DNA of 64,000 nucleotides from Prevotella sp. UBA6994 (GCA_002449845.1 DJXW01000019.1:124001-188000); one strand, 5' to 3'. Shown: positions 52,868-61,883, counted from the first letter of the stretch. Numbers and translations are program-made. The notes: a model not told the origin generated them from the letters alone.

Positions 52868-53938
52868 ATGGAAATGGATTTAGATTTAGAACCATTGAGG
52901 TTACCGAGTGACAACGAACGTCCTTTCGTCATAGCAGGACCTTGTAGTGCAGAGACGGAAGAACAGGTTATGACCACAGCCTTGCAATTGAAAGAGAAAG
53001 GCTGTCATAATTTCCGGGCAGGCGTATGGAAACCACGTACCAAGCCAGGAGGATTTGAAGGGAATGGTGAGAAAGCTTTGCCTTGGTTGCAACGAGTGAA
53101 AGCGGAAACGGGAATGTTGGTAGCCACTGAAGTGGCAACGCCAGAGCATGTGGAATTGTGCTTAAAGTATGGTATTGATATTTTATGGGTGGGTGCTCGT
53201 ACCAGTGCCAATCCATTTGCCGTACAGGCTTTGGCAGACTCGTTGAAGGGTGTGGATATTCCCGTATTCGTGAAAAACCCCGTAAATCCTGACCTTGAAT
53301 TATGGATTGGGGCATTGGAGAGAATCAACCAAGCAGGTATCAAGCGATTGGGAGCTATCCATAGAGGCTTCTCATCGTATGACAAGAAGATTTACCGTAA
53401 CCTCCCCATGTGGCAGATACCCATTGAGTTGCGCAGACGTAATCCCACGCTTCCCATCATCTGTGACCCCAGTCACATTGGTGGTCGTCGCGAACTCATT
53501 GCTCCTCTTTGTCAACAGGCGATGGACTTGGGCGTAGATGGCTTGATCGTAGAGAGTCATTGCGATCCCGATAAAGCATGGAGTGACGCAAAACAACAGG
53601 TTACTCCAGATGTGTTGGATTATATCCTCAGTTTGTTGGTTATTCGTGATGAACGTGTTACTACAGAGGGAATCACACAGTTGCGCCATCAAATAGACGA
53701 ACTGGATAACCAACTGATGGACTTGTTGGCTAAACGTATGCGTGTCTGCCGAGAAATCGGACAATACAAGAAAGAGCATAACATGACGGTGTTGCAAACC
53801 AACCGTTACAATGAGATTCTTGAGAAACGTGGAGCACAAGGAGCATTGTGTGGAATGTCTTCTGGATTTGTTGCCCATGTGTTTGAGGAAATCCATGAGG
53901 AGAGTGTGAGACAACAGATTGAAATTATTAATCAATAA
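52868..53938 (+). CDS. bifunctional DAHP synthase / chorismate mutase
   Basis: First step of the shikimate pathway joined to chorismate mutase. 356 residues from the ATG at 52868 (MEMDLDLEPLRLPS); a GTG at 52835 overlaps the previous stop and is less likely. Seen: the KDO8P-type (AroA beta) synthase core with RPFVIAGPCSAETEEQVM near the start, RAGVWKPRTKPGGFEGNG, LWVGARTSANPFAVQ, VKNPVNPDLELWIGA, RGFSSYDKKIYRN and ICDPSHIGGRRELI; then a C-terminal AroQ chorismate mutase domain about residues 265-350 (ITQLRHQIDELDNQLMDLLAKRMRVCREIGQYKKE). Joining the two activities in one protein is known in Bacteroidetes. Both enzyme products feed PheA and TyrA in the same operon. Confidence 0.95.
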   Translation: MEMDLDLEPLRLPSDNERPFVIAGPCSAETEEQVMTTALQLKEKGCHNFRAGVWKPRTKPGGFEGNGEKALPWLQRVKAETGMLVATEVATPEHVELCLKYGIDILWVGARTSANPFAVQALADSLKGVDIPVFVKNPVNPDLELWIGALERINQAGIKRLGAIHRGFSSYDKKIYRNLPMWQIPIELRRRNPTLPIICDPSHIGGRRELIAPLCQQAMDLGVDGLIVESHCDPDKAWSDAKQQVTPDVLDYILSLLVIRDERVTTEGITQLRHQIDELDNQLMDLLAKRMRVCREIGQYKKEHNMTVLQTNRYNEILEKRGAQGALCGMSSGFVAHVFEEIHEESVRQQIEIINQ

Positions 53939-54015
53939 TGTTGAGTGTTTAGTGTTGAGTGTTTAGTGAAAGTATGACTAATTTTCACTCAACACTAAAC
54001 ACTCAACACTCAACA
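53939..54015. repeat. inverted heptamer array (TGTTGAGTGTTTAGTG type)
   Basis: Left arm 53939-53970 and right arm 53984-54015 are inverted copies built from 7-bp units (CACTCAA, CACTAAA), with a loop of about 13. The same heptamers form the direct array at 2288-2399. Lies between the DAHP synthase gene and tyrA; could fold into a long hairpin in the operon transcript. Confidence 0.9.
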
Positions 54016-54027
54016 AAAAACAGAGAT

Positions 54028-54822
54028 ATGAAAATATTAGTATTAGGTGCCGGTAAGATGGGTTCTTTCTTCATCGACTTATTGAGCTTTGATCACGAAG
54101 TGGCAGTATTCGAGAAAGATCCTAAGCGTATGCGCTTCACTTACAATTGCCAACGATTTACAGCACTGGAAGAGATTCGTGAATTCAAGCCAGAGCTGCT
54201 GATTAATGCCGTTACCGTTAAGTACACGATACCTGCCTTTAAGGAGGTGATACCCTATCTTCCGAAAGACTGTATCATCAGCGACATCTCTTCGGTGAAG
54301 ACAGGCTTGAAAGAGTTTTATGAATCTACGGGAATGCACTATGCTTCCTCACATCCTATGTTTGGACCTACTTTCGCCAACTTGAATCAACTCTCCGAGG
54401 AGAATGCCATCATCATCAATGAAGGAGACTTTATCGGTAGGTTGTTTTTCAAGGATATTTACCAGAAGTTGGGTCTTCACATCTATGAATATTCATTTGA
54501 CGAACATGATAAGACCGTGGCTTATTCTTTGAGTATTCCTTTCGTTTCCACTTTCGTTTTCGCTGCCGTGATGAAACATCAGGATGCACCTGGAACCACG
54601 TTTAAGCGACACATGAAAATTGCCAAGGGTGTACTCAATGAAGATGACTATCTTTTACAAGAAATTCTTTTCAATCCCTACACCCACGACCAAGTGTCGC
54701 AGATACGTACTGAGTTGAAGGAGCTCCTTGAAATCATCGACAACAAAGATGCCGATGGAATGAAAGGCTATCTGAAAAAGATACGTGACAATGTGAGACG
54801 AGACATTGAAATCAAACAATAG
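54028..54822 (+). CDS. tyrA: prephenate dehydrogenase
   Basis: Oxidises prephenate to 4-hydroxyphenylpyruvate with NAD+, towards tyrosine. 264 residues from the start at 54028 (MKILVLGAGKMGSFFID); the frame to 53959 would translate the heptamer hairpin. Seen: Rossmann motif GAGKMGSFF, ISDISSVKTGLKEF, ASSHPMFGPTFANL with the catalytic His (about residue 108-110), and a helical C-terminal dimerisation domain. Short form without ACT domain. Last gene of the aromatic operon, followed by a terminator inside a 21-bp repeat array. Confidence 0.93.
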   Translation: MKILVLGAGKMGSFFIDLLSFDHEVAVFEKDPKRMRFTYNCQRFTALEEIREFKPELLINAVTVKYTIPAFKEVIPYLPKDCIISDISSVKTGLKEFYESTGMHYASSHPMFGPTFANLNQLSEENAIIINEGDFIGRLFFKDIYQKLGLHIYEYSFDEHDKTVAYSLSIPFVSTFVFAAVMKHQDAPGTTFKRHMKIAKGVLNEDDYLLQEILFNPYTHDQVSQIRTELKELLEIIDNKDADGMKGYLKKIRDNVRRDIEIKQ

Positions 54823-54894
54823 GGAAATTCCTGCGAAGTGTTTGTTTCCCCTTGTAGGATAAATCTCGCTTCTTACATATTATTTTAGAGTTGT

Positions 54895-54957
54895 CCCAAG
54901 GCTTGGGAACTTTGTCCCAGTGCGTGGGACAAAAGTCCCAGACTTTGGGACTTTTTT
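54895..54957. repeat. three tandem 21-bp palindromic repeats (GTCCCA-N5-TGGGA)
   Basis: Units 54895-54915, 54916-54936, 54937-54957, each a palindrome GTCCCA..TGGGAC (first unit with GGGAAC). The third plus the following T run (GTCCCA-gactt-TGGGAC-T7, to 54960) is a good intrinsic terminator for tyrA. Beyond it, 54965-55080 holds nothing I recognise; a -7 box TAAATTTG lies at about 55097-55104. Confidence 0.9.
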
Positions 54958-55145
54958 TCTTTGATAGATTATGTTGGTGTTTTAGCATCGTAAACAAAAC
55001 GATAGATGAATGATACATCTCACGTTTATGCAAACGTTTTCGTTAAGAAAGGTGAATGTTATGGACGAATGGGAAGTGTATTCAAAAAAAAATGATTAAA
55101 TTTGTGCCAATTTCTTTACTATTTATTAACTAATACAATTAATTT

Positions 55146-58100
55146 ATGACCAACAAGCATTTCAGGCTTTTTGTCTGGTCATTCCTGATGATGTTGGGAA
55201 TGACGCAAACGGCTGTGGCTGCTGATTTCAAGAACTTTAGTGTCATTGTAAACAACCAATCTGGTACGTTATTGACCAGTGAGGAGCAAGTACAAGGCAC
55301 AGCAGTTTCTTTCGGTGTTGCCGTAGCTGATGATGGAACTGTCAGCCGCGTTGCTGCAGACGATGCTTCCGCTGTTGCCACGGTCAGTGGTAAATACCAC
55401 AGTGAACATGGCTGCACAGGATTACAAGTGGTGGTACCTGTCAATGGTAATGTGAAGATTACCGTAGGGCAATGTACTTTCAGTAACAATGCCATTACTG
55501 TGAAAAACAGCAATGGTGAAACCGTTGTGACGAAAACACCAGCATCACCCGCATGTTGGAAGAACGACCGTTCCAACGTGGATGAGCTAACGTATGTAGG
55601 CGAACCCACTACGTTGACAATCTCTGGCATGGGTTATTGCCCATACGTTGCAGTAGAGGCAGTGGAAGAGGTGATTACGAAGTATGCCTACTCTTATTCT
55701 CTTGGTGGTGAAACAGCTGAAGGCGTAGTGCCAGCAAGTGGTGAGCTTGTAGCAGGTGAGTCATTTGTCATTCCTGCCAATTTCACTCTTTACAAGGACG
55801 GATATACGTTGACGGGTTGGACTGATGGCACAAAAACCTATGCTATTGGCGAAACGGTAACGCCAGAGGGTGACCTTACGCTTACTCCCGTATTCACTGC
55901 AAATAGCGTGACTCTCGCTGACCGTACTTCCCCTGTTACTTTGAAGTGGGATTTCCAACAGAAAAACGGGGCACCCGTTGTTCAATTCCAAAATGTTACG
56001 GGTGTCTTGGTTACTCAAGCCAACGTGAATGGTGAGACCATTGATGTGAAACTTGACTTCAATACAAGTCCCGGAAAGATTAACAATAGCAGTTGGCAAG
56101 ATTGGGCGCAGTTGAATGAGGGTACGAAATTAACCATTCCTTCTTGCAAGGGAGCTACTGTTTCAATGGAAGCATTTAACGATATTTCGACAACAACCAT
56201 TGATGGACAGAGTGACTATACGTCTGCCAAGACCATCAGCTATGAGATTGCCAATAGTGCAGAGGCGATTGACATCGTCATTGGTAATGGAACTTATTAT
56301 CGTTATATTCAAGCTGTGTTGCCCGTGGTACAAAGCAGCACGGGTGGCGTGACCATTCAAGCCAGTGGAACCATTACTTGGCCAGTAGGTAATGAGGAAA
56401 GTGCTGTCGTGTCTGAAGATATTGTCGATGGTATTTCTTCTGCAACAGTAAGTGTAGGCAGTGGATTGAATGTTAGTACTGCTACATATTTTGACACTCC
56501 AATGGTTCATTATACACCTCAAACTTCAAATGCTGGTACAGTGGAAGGCGTGATGATTGAATATCGTGTGAAACCTGTCAAGGGAATCAAGTTTAAGCCG
56601 ACAAATGTATCATACGCTGCCGTGAAGGTTGGTACCGATAACGCCACTTACACCTGGAGCTATACGGTGGACGGTGTGGAAAGTGCAAAGACAAAGATTG
56701 ACCCTAAACCCGATTTGTTGCGTAATAGCGGTAGCAACTCTGCTACGGCAAAACTCATCCATAGCCACAATCTGAGTGTTGGCGAGGCAGAAGAATTCAC
56801 GTTCCGTTTCTATATTTCTGATTGTGCTAACAACAAGAACATCTGTATCGGTAATGTCATTATCTCTGGTGAAGTAAGTGGTACTACAGAAGAGGTTGTC
56901 ATGTATTCATTTACTGCAACAGCCAATACGGAAGAAGGTGGAACTGTTACCGTATATCCCAATGCTGATGAATATGAGGCAGGTTCGGAGATTACCTTGA
57001 CCGCTACGGATAACTTCGGTTACAACTTTGTAAACTGGACAGATGCAGAGGGTAATGTAATTTCTACAGAGCCGAAGTTTAAATATACCGTTCAGGACAA
57101 TGCTAACCTGACAGCCAATTTCGTTGCTGTAAATACATACGCTTTGAATCTGACCGTTGACGGAACCAATGACTACATGGTGAAAGTAAATCCTGCAGGA
57201 ACAGTGGTGGATGGTAAGGTGATGTATGAAGAAGGTGTGTATGTTACACTGACCGCTGACAGCTATGAGGGACTTGTTACGTTCAATAACTGGATTGACG
57301 GACAAACCAATAGCGAGATTACATTGAAGATGGATGGCGACAAGGATGTTACTGCCGTTTATTCACAGGAAGACATCATCGCTGGATGGGACTTCTACAA
57401 GAAAGGAAACGAAGGACGCATAGCCGACTTCTATTCTGCTGAGAATGAGGCAAGTGCCATTACATTGACCGATGGAACATCTACCTCTGGATGGCTCGAT
57501 AAGAGTACTGAAGCTGGTGGAGGCTATGAGTCGATGGCTGGTGCAGCTGTTAACTGGCGTATAGGAGATAGCAATGGTGACGTAGGCCATTATTACTGGC
57601 AAACCAAGGTGAATGCCGCTTCATTCACAAATATTAAGGTGCAGTTTGATATGCTCTTTAATTATAATTCTTATACGGTTTACAATGTAGATTATTCTCT
57701 CGATGGTGAGAACTGGACCAATAATGGCAGTATCACTTTAACGGGTGCTAAGGCATTGTGTAAGTATAGTGGAATTTTGCCCGAAGATGCCAACAATCAG
57801 GCTGAGCTCTACATCCGTATGATTCCCGATTATACGTCATCCATCCAAGGAACAGCTTCTGCCAATGACGGAAATGCCATTGCCATGCTGTTTATCACGG
57901 GTAAGGAAGAATTGGTGAACGATGGCACTGCTCCTGTTCTCGTATCATCTGTTCCCGAAGAAGGTTCTGACAATGCTTCTGCCAATGGTAAGATTGTTCT
58001 CAGTTTCGATGAGAAGATTAACGTGGCTGAAGATGCAACGGCTACACTCAATGGACAAAGTCTTACGGGTGTGGTGAGTGGTAAGACCATCATGTTTGAA

Positions 58101-60152
58101 TATAGTGGGTTGGAATACTCTACGGAATATACCTTTACGTTGCCAGCCAATAGCATAAGCGACTTGACTGATAATTATATAGAAGAACCTATTACAATCA
58201 CGTTTAGCACGATGACTCGTCCCGCTATTGAGAAGGGCTTGTACGACTATTACGTGAAGACCACCGATGACCTCGTGGCTGCTATCAATGCTGCCAATAA
58301 CCGCAGCGACAAGAATGTTCGTTATCGTATCTTCTTGTATAATGGTACTTATTCATTGCCAATGAATGCTACAGAAACCATACACAGTGACGATGGAAAC
58401 ACATATCCCGCTCCATACACCAAGATTTCTGCATCTAATATCTCATTTGATGGTGAGAGTCGTGATGGCGTGATTATTACCAACTTCCCAGATGGCGCAC
58501 CCACCTACGAAGGTAAATATGGAACCACCAGTTCGTATGATGGTATTGGCAAGAGCGATGTGCTGCAAATCCAAAGCAGTGCCAGTGGTCTTTATTTCCA
58601 AGATGTTACCGTGAAGAGTGGTTTGAATGATGGTCTTGGACGTAATATCGCCGTACAGGATAAGGGTACGAAGAATATCTATAAGAATGTGAAACTTTGG
58701 GGCTATCAAGATACTTGGACCTCAAACAATGACAATGGTCTCTACTATTTTGAAGGTGGTTTGTTGCGTGGACGTACTGACTTCCTCTGTGGTAAGGGAG
58801 ACATCTTCTTCAATGAATGCGACATTCAGGTATGTATGAACACTGGCGGTTATATTGCCGTTCCTTCTAAGAGTATCAAGTATGGATTCGTATTCAATAG
58901 CTGTACCATCAAGTGTGAAAGCAGTAGCCTCAATGGTAAATATACACTTGGTCGTCCTTGGGGTGATGGTACTCCTATTGCCCTTTGGATCAATACCAAG
59001 ATGCAATATGCTCCATCGGCTATAGGATGGTCGGAGATGAGCAATGGCTGGCCAAAGCGTTTTGCAGAATACAACTCTACATTGGCGAGCGGAACGGTAG
59101 TTGATTTGAGTGGACGTAAGAAGATTTTCGGAGACAATCATACCAACAATCCTGTATTGACAGCTGAAGAGGCTGCTGAGGCTTCTGATATGTCTAACAT
59201 GTATGGCGACTGGGATCCTACTTATTATACAGAGCAGGCATCGGCTCCACAAAATGTGGTTCTTACAGGAAACACCCTTACATGGGACAACAGCAACTAC
59301 GTATATTGCTGGGCTATCGTGAAGAATGGAAATGTGATAGACTTCACTACAGAACCTACGTTTGAGGTTGATGATGCAACTGCAACTTACGCGGTACGTG
59401 CAGCCAATGAAATGGGTGGTCTTGGTGAGGCAACTGAAGCTGTCATTGCTTCAAACAATGCCGTATTGACTGACAATGACACCGAGGCTCCTGCTCCTGG
59501 CGATTACGCAACTGTTACGTACGACCGTACGTTGTTCAAAGGATTGAATACGCTCGTGTTGCCATTCGAGACCACTAAGGAGGAAATTGGTGCTACATAC
59601 GTGCTCAGTTATACGGGTACTACAGAAGAAGATGGTTTCGTTACTTTGAACTTCGCTGAAGTGGAACAATTGGAGCCAAATGTTCCATACGCCATTATCA
59701 TTGAAGGAGAAGACGTGAATCTTCCTGTCTTCGAGAATAAGACCATCGTAGCTCCAGACGAGTTGACTGTTTACGATGAAAACGGACAATACAACTTCGT
59801 GGGAACGTATAACGACTTCGGTAGGAACAATACCATTGTATTGGAAGGCGATTATATTGCTGGTGTGAATAAGTTCAATAAGGTCAATGGTGGCAATCGC
59901 ATTGCTGCTTATCGTGCTTACTTCAAACATCTCACGGATTCAGGTGCTAAGTTGGCATTCAACTTTGCAGGTCATGTTATTTCTAATAACGAAGACTTGG
60001 TAAGTGAGGATGGTGGCTTCGTGGATGGAATCAACCAAGTAGCTACATCTGATGATGCGATGGGCAAGGTTTACAACTTGCAAGGAATTAGAATCAAGAA
60101 TGCTACCAAGGGTATTTATATCCAGAATGGCAAGAAAGTCATCATGAAGTAA
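55146..60152 (+). CDS. secreted multidomain pectinesterase-like protein (CE8)
   Basis: 1668 residues, signal peptide about 1-26. The pectinesterase-like beta-helix runs about residues 1030-1360: TTDDLVAAINAANNR, WGYQDTWTSN (about 1187), the catalytic Asp in GRTDFLCGKGDIFF, and LGRPWGDG (about 1268). Before it: two beta modules, an InlB-type repeat (NFGYNFVNWTDAEGNVISTEPKFKYT, about 600-660), a DIIAGWDFYKKGNEGRIADFYS module shared with the CE8 protein at 13434-18371, and a Big_5 Ig-like module (SSVPEEGSDNASANGKIVLSFDEKI). A further module (YDRTLFKGLNTLVLPFETTKEEIGATYV) follows the catalytic domain, and the tail VYNLQGIRIKNATKGIYIQN then GKKVIMK closes it. The two CE8 proteins share domain order. 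Exported; the tail fits a type IX-like or related sorting signal. Confidence 0.88.
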   Translation: MTNKHFRLFVWSFLMMLGMTQTAVAADFKNFSVIVNNQSGTLLTSEEQVQGTAVSFGVAVADDGTVSRVAADDASAVATVSGKYHSEHGCTGLQVVVPVNGNVKITVGQCTFSNNAITVKNSNGETVVTKTPASPACWKNDRSNVDELTYVGEPTTLTISGMGYCPYVAVEAVEEVITKYAYSYSLGGETAEGVVPASGELVAGESFVIPANFTLYKDGYTLTGWTDGTKTYAIGETVTPEGDLTLTPVFTANSVTLADRTSPVTLKWDFQQKNGAPVVQFQNVTGVLVTQANVNGETIDVKLDFNTSPGKINNSSWQDWAQLNEGTKLTIPSCKGATVSMEAFNDISTTTIDGQSDYTSAKTISYEIANSAEAIDIVIGNGTYYRYIQAVLPVVQSSTGGVTIQASGTITWPVGNEESAVVSEDIVDGISSATVSVGSGLNVSTATYFDTPMVHYTPQTSNAGTVEGVMIEYRVKPVKGIKFKPTNVSYAAVKVGTDNATYTWSYTVDGVESAKTKIDPKPDLLRNSGSNSATAKLIHSHNLSVGEAEEFTFRFYISDCANNKNICIGNVIISGEVSGTTEEVVMYSFTATANTEEGGTVTVYPNADEYEAGSEITLTATDNFGYNFVNWTDAEGNVISTEPKFKYTVQDNANLTANFVAVNTYALNLTVDGTNDYMVKVNPAGTVVDGKVMYEEGVYVTLTADSYEGLVTFNNWIDGQTNSEITLKMDGDKDVTAVYSQEDIIAGWDFYKKGNEGRIADFYSAENEASAITLTDGTSTSGWLDKSTEAGGGYESMAGAAVNWRIGDSNGDVGHYYWQTKVNAASFTNIKVQFDMLFNYNSYTVYNVDYSLDGENWTNNGSITLTGAKALCKYSGILPEDANNQAELYIRMIPDYTSSIQGTASANDGNAIAMLFITGKEELVNDGTAPVLVSSVPEEGSDNASANGKIVLSFDEKINVAEDATATLNGQSLTGVVSGKTIMFEYSGLEYSTEYTFTLPANSISDLTDNYIEEPITITFSTMTRPAIEKGLYDYYVKTTDDLVAAINAANNRSDKNVRYRIFLYNGTYSLPMNATETIHSDDGNTYPAPYTKISASNISFDGESRDGVIITNFPDGAPTYEGKYGTTSSYDGIGKSDVLQIQSSASGLYFQDVTVKSGLNDGLGRNIAVQDKGTKNIYKNVKLWGYQDTWTSNNDNGLYYFEGGLLRGRTDFLCGKGDIFFNECDIQVCMNTGGYIAVPSKSIKYGFVFNSCTIKCESSSLNGKYTLGRPWGDGTPIALWINTKMQYAPSAIGWSEMSNGWPKRFAEYNSTLASGTVVDLSGRKKIFGDNHTNNPVLTAEEAAEASDMSNMYGDWDPTYYTEQASAPQNVVLTGNTLTWDNSNYVYCWAIVKNGNVIDFTTEPTFEVDDATATYAVRAANEMGGLGEATEAVIASNNAVLTDNDTEAPAPGDYATVTYDRTLFKGLNTLVLPFETTKEEIGATYVLSYTGTTEEDGFVTLNFAEVEQLEPNVPYAIIIEGEDVNLPVFENKTIVAPDELTVYDENGQYNFVGTYNDFGRNNTIVLEGDYIAGVNKFNKVNGGNRIAAYRAYFKHLTDSGAKLAFNFAGHVISNNEDLVSEDGGFVDGINQVATSDDAMGKVYNLQGIRIKNATKGIYIQNGKKVIMK

Positions 60153-60172
60153 TTGCTTGACAATATTTTTTC

Positions 60173-60212
60173 AAGTCTCCTCTGTGTTTTTCTCATAGGG
60201 GAGACTTTTTTG
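60173..60212 (+). terminator. terminator of the CE8-like gene
   Basis: Stem AAGTCTCC/GGAGACTT (60173-60180 with 60200-60207) followed by TTTTTG. Confidence 0.9.
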
Positions 60213-60238
60213 TCTGTATATTTTATTAACTTTGCACC

Positions 60239-61159
60239 ATGTATCAACGAGTAAATGCTTTCGCCCATATTACGGCTTTTATCGTGGCAATGATATGGGG
60301 CAGTACATTCATATCAACAAAGGTGTTGATATTGAGTGGACTTTCTCCTGTGCAGATATTTACGTTGAGATTTATTGTTGCATACATCATGCTTTTGGGA
60401 ATGATGGCTTTGACGGCAAAACAGGGAAAAGGGAGTTTTTCTTGGTTTGCTGACAACTGGAAAGATGAGGCTTTGATGGTGGCATTGGGAATTACGGGCG
60501 GTTCTGCCTATTTCTTTACGGAAAATGAAGCATTACGTTTCGGGACAGCCACCAATGTCTCGTTGATAGTCTGTTCGTGCCCGTTGTTTACTACTATGCT
60601 CTATCGTTTGTTGGTAAAAGATGTGCGACTGAGCCGTCTGCAAGTGACAGGAGCCATCATTGCCTTCATTGGTATGGTAGTGGTGGTGTTGAACGGTCAT
60701 TTTGTCCTTCACCTTTCTCCATTAGGCGACTCGTTGGCATTCTGTGCATGTTTATGTTGGGCTGTGTATAGTATCTTGATGAAATATGTTACAGAACGTT
60801 ACAGTTCTGTATTCATTACCCGAAAGGTATTCTTCTATGGTGTCTTGACCATTCTGCCTTATTATCTCTTTGTTTCAGGGCTCCCTTCGTGGAATGTCCT
60901 GACGCATCCAGTGGTAATTGGCAACTTGTTGTTTCTGAGTGTGGTGGCATCTTTGATTTGCTTCGTGGCATGGAATTGGGCGTTACATCATTTGGGAGCG
61001 ATTGTAGTGACCAACTATGTTTACGTGAATCCCATTTCTACGATCGTCTTTGCTGCATGGATTTTGCATGAGTCCATCACGGGATATTTTATTGTCGGTT
61101 CTTTGTTGATTCTCTTGGGTATGTATCTAAGCAACCAAATCAAGCAAGGTGCTCAATGA
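60239..61159 (+). CDS. EamA/DMT family transporter
   Basis: Inner-membrane permease of the drug/metabolite superfamily. 306 residues with about ten transmembrane segments in two EamA halves (about 10-150 and 160-300): AFIVAMIWGSTFISTKVLIL in the first, FCACLCWAVYSILMKYVTERY in the second, and the C-terminal YVNPISTIVFAAWIL. Substrate unknown. Start at 60239 lies only 5 bases after a TAACTTTG -7 box (60227-60234), so the message may be leaderless; an in-frame later start would remove the first membrane segment. Confidence 0.85.
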   Translation: MYQRVNAFAHITAFIVAMIWGSTFISTKVLILSGLSPVQIFTLRFIVAYIMLLGMMALTAKQGKGSFSWFADNWKDEALMVALGITGGSAYFFTENEALRFGTATNVSLIVCSCPLFTTMLYRLLVKDVRLSRLQVTGAIIAFIGMVVVVLNGHFVLHLSPLGDSLAFCACLCWAVYSILMKYVTERYSSVFITRKVFFYGVLTILPYYLFVSGLPSWNVLTHPVVIGNLLFLSVVASLICFVAWNWALHHLGAIVVTNYVYVNPISTIVFAAWILHESITGYFIVGSLLILLGMYLSNQIKQGAQ

Positions 61160-61189
61160 TGAAAGAATGAATTTTAAAAAAGAAAGAAT

Positions 61190-61807
61190 ATGAAAGTACT
61201 TTTAATTAATGGTAGTCCGCGAAAAGATGGAAATACTTCCTTGGCATTGAATGAGGTTGCTAAGACCTTGAACGAGGAAGGGGTAGAGACGGTTATCGTG
61301 AATATCGGAAAGAAAGCTGTACAGGGCTGTATTGCGTGTGGTATGTGTGGTCGTGAAGGACGATGTACGTTTCGCGATGATTTATACAATCAAGTATGTA
61401 CCATTATCAAGGATGGGATAGATGGTCTTGTTGTTGGCTCGCCAGTTTACTATGGTGGACCTAATGGCTCTGTCTGTGCCTTGATGGATCGTATCTGCTA
61501 TTCCTTGAATGGTTATCTGAAGTTTAAGCCTGCGGCAAGTGTGGCTGTATGTAGAAGAGGAGGAGCTTCGGCAACCTTTGACAGACTGAACAAATACTTC
61601 ACCATCCTTAATATGCCAGTGGTGAGTTCTCAATATTGGAACATGGTTTATGGTCAAACTCCAGGACAGGTGGCATTGGATGAGGAAGGAATGCAAACCA
61701 TGCGTACCTTAGGGAGAAATATGGCTTGGATGATGAAGAAACTGAACGTTGCAGAAGATGGACATCCTGAATTGGAACAACCTGTTTGGACCAATTTCAT
61801 ACGCTGA
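61190..61807 (+). CDS. flavodoxin-fold NAD(P)H-dependent oxidoreductase
   Basis: 205 residues. Seen: flavin-binding LLINGSPRKDGNTSLAL near the N-terminus (GSPR-x-GNT), then CIACGMCGREGRCTFRDD with a C-x2-C-x2-C-x5-C motif (about residue 45-57) of iron-sulfur flavoproteins, and VVGSPVYYGGPNGSVCALMDR for flavin ring contact. No signal or membrane segment, so cytoplasmic. A quinone or flavin reductase role is likely; exact substrate unknown. It follows the EamA gene by 30 bases in the same direction. Confidence 0.85.
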   Translation: MKVLLINGSPRKDGNTSLALNEVAKTLNEEGVETVIVNIGKKAVQGCIACGMCGREGRCTFRDDLYNQVCTIIKDGIDGLVVGSPVYYGGPNGSVCALMDRICYSLNGYLKFKPAASVAVCRRGGASATFDRLNKYFTILNMPVVSSQYWNMVYGQTPGQVALDEEGMQTMRTLGRNMAWMMKKLNVAEDGHPELEQPVWTNFIR

Positions 61808-61848
61808 CCATCTCTTTCGTTGTCGAAAAAAGTAGAATAGGCAAAAAT

Positions 61849-61883
61849 AATCCAATGGCACACTTGTGTTATTGGATTTTTTT
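61849..61883 (+). terminator. terminator between flavodoxin-like gene and RAYT
   Basis: Long stem AATCCAATGGCACA / TGTGTTATTGGATT (61849-61862 with 61865-61878, two G-T pairs) followed by a run of T to 61883. A -7 box TATCTTTG at 61885-61892 then starts the RAYT transcript. The hairpin beside the RAYT could also be a REP of its own kind, though no GTAG precedes it. Confidence 0.8.

Noticed and set aside
61849..61883. REP element belonging to the RAYT
   Set aside because: It has no GTAG foot, is followed by a T run and is well explained as the terminator of the flavodoxin-like gene; single copy in the window.
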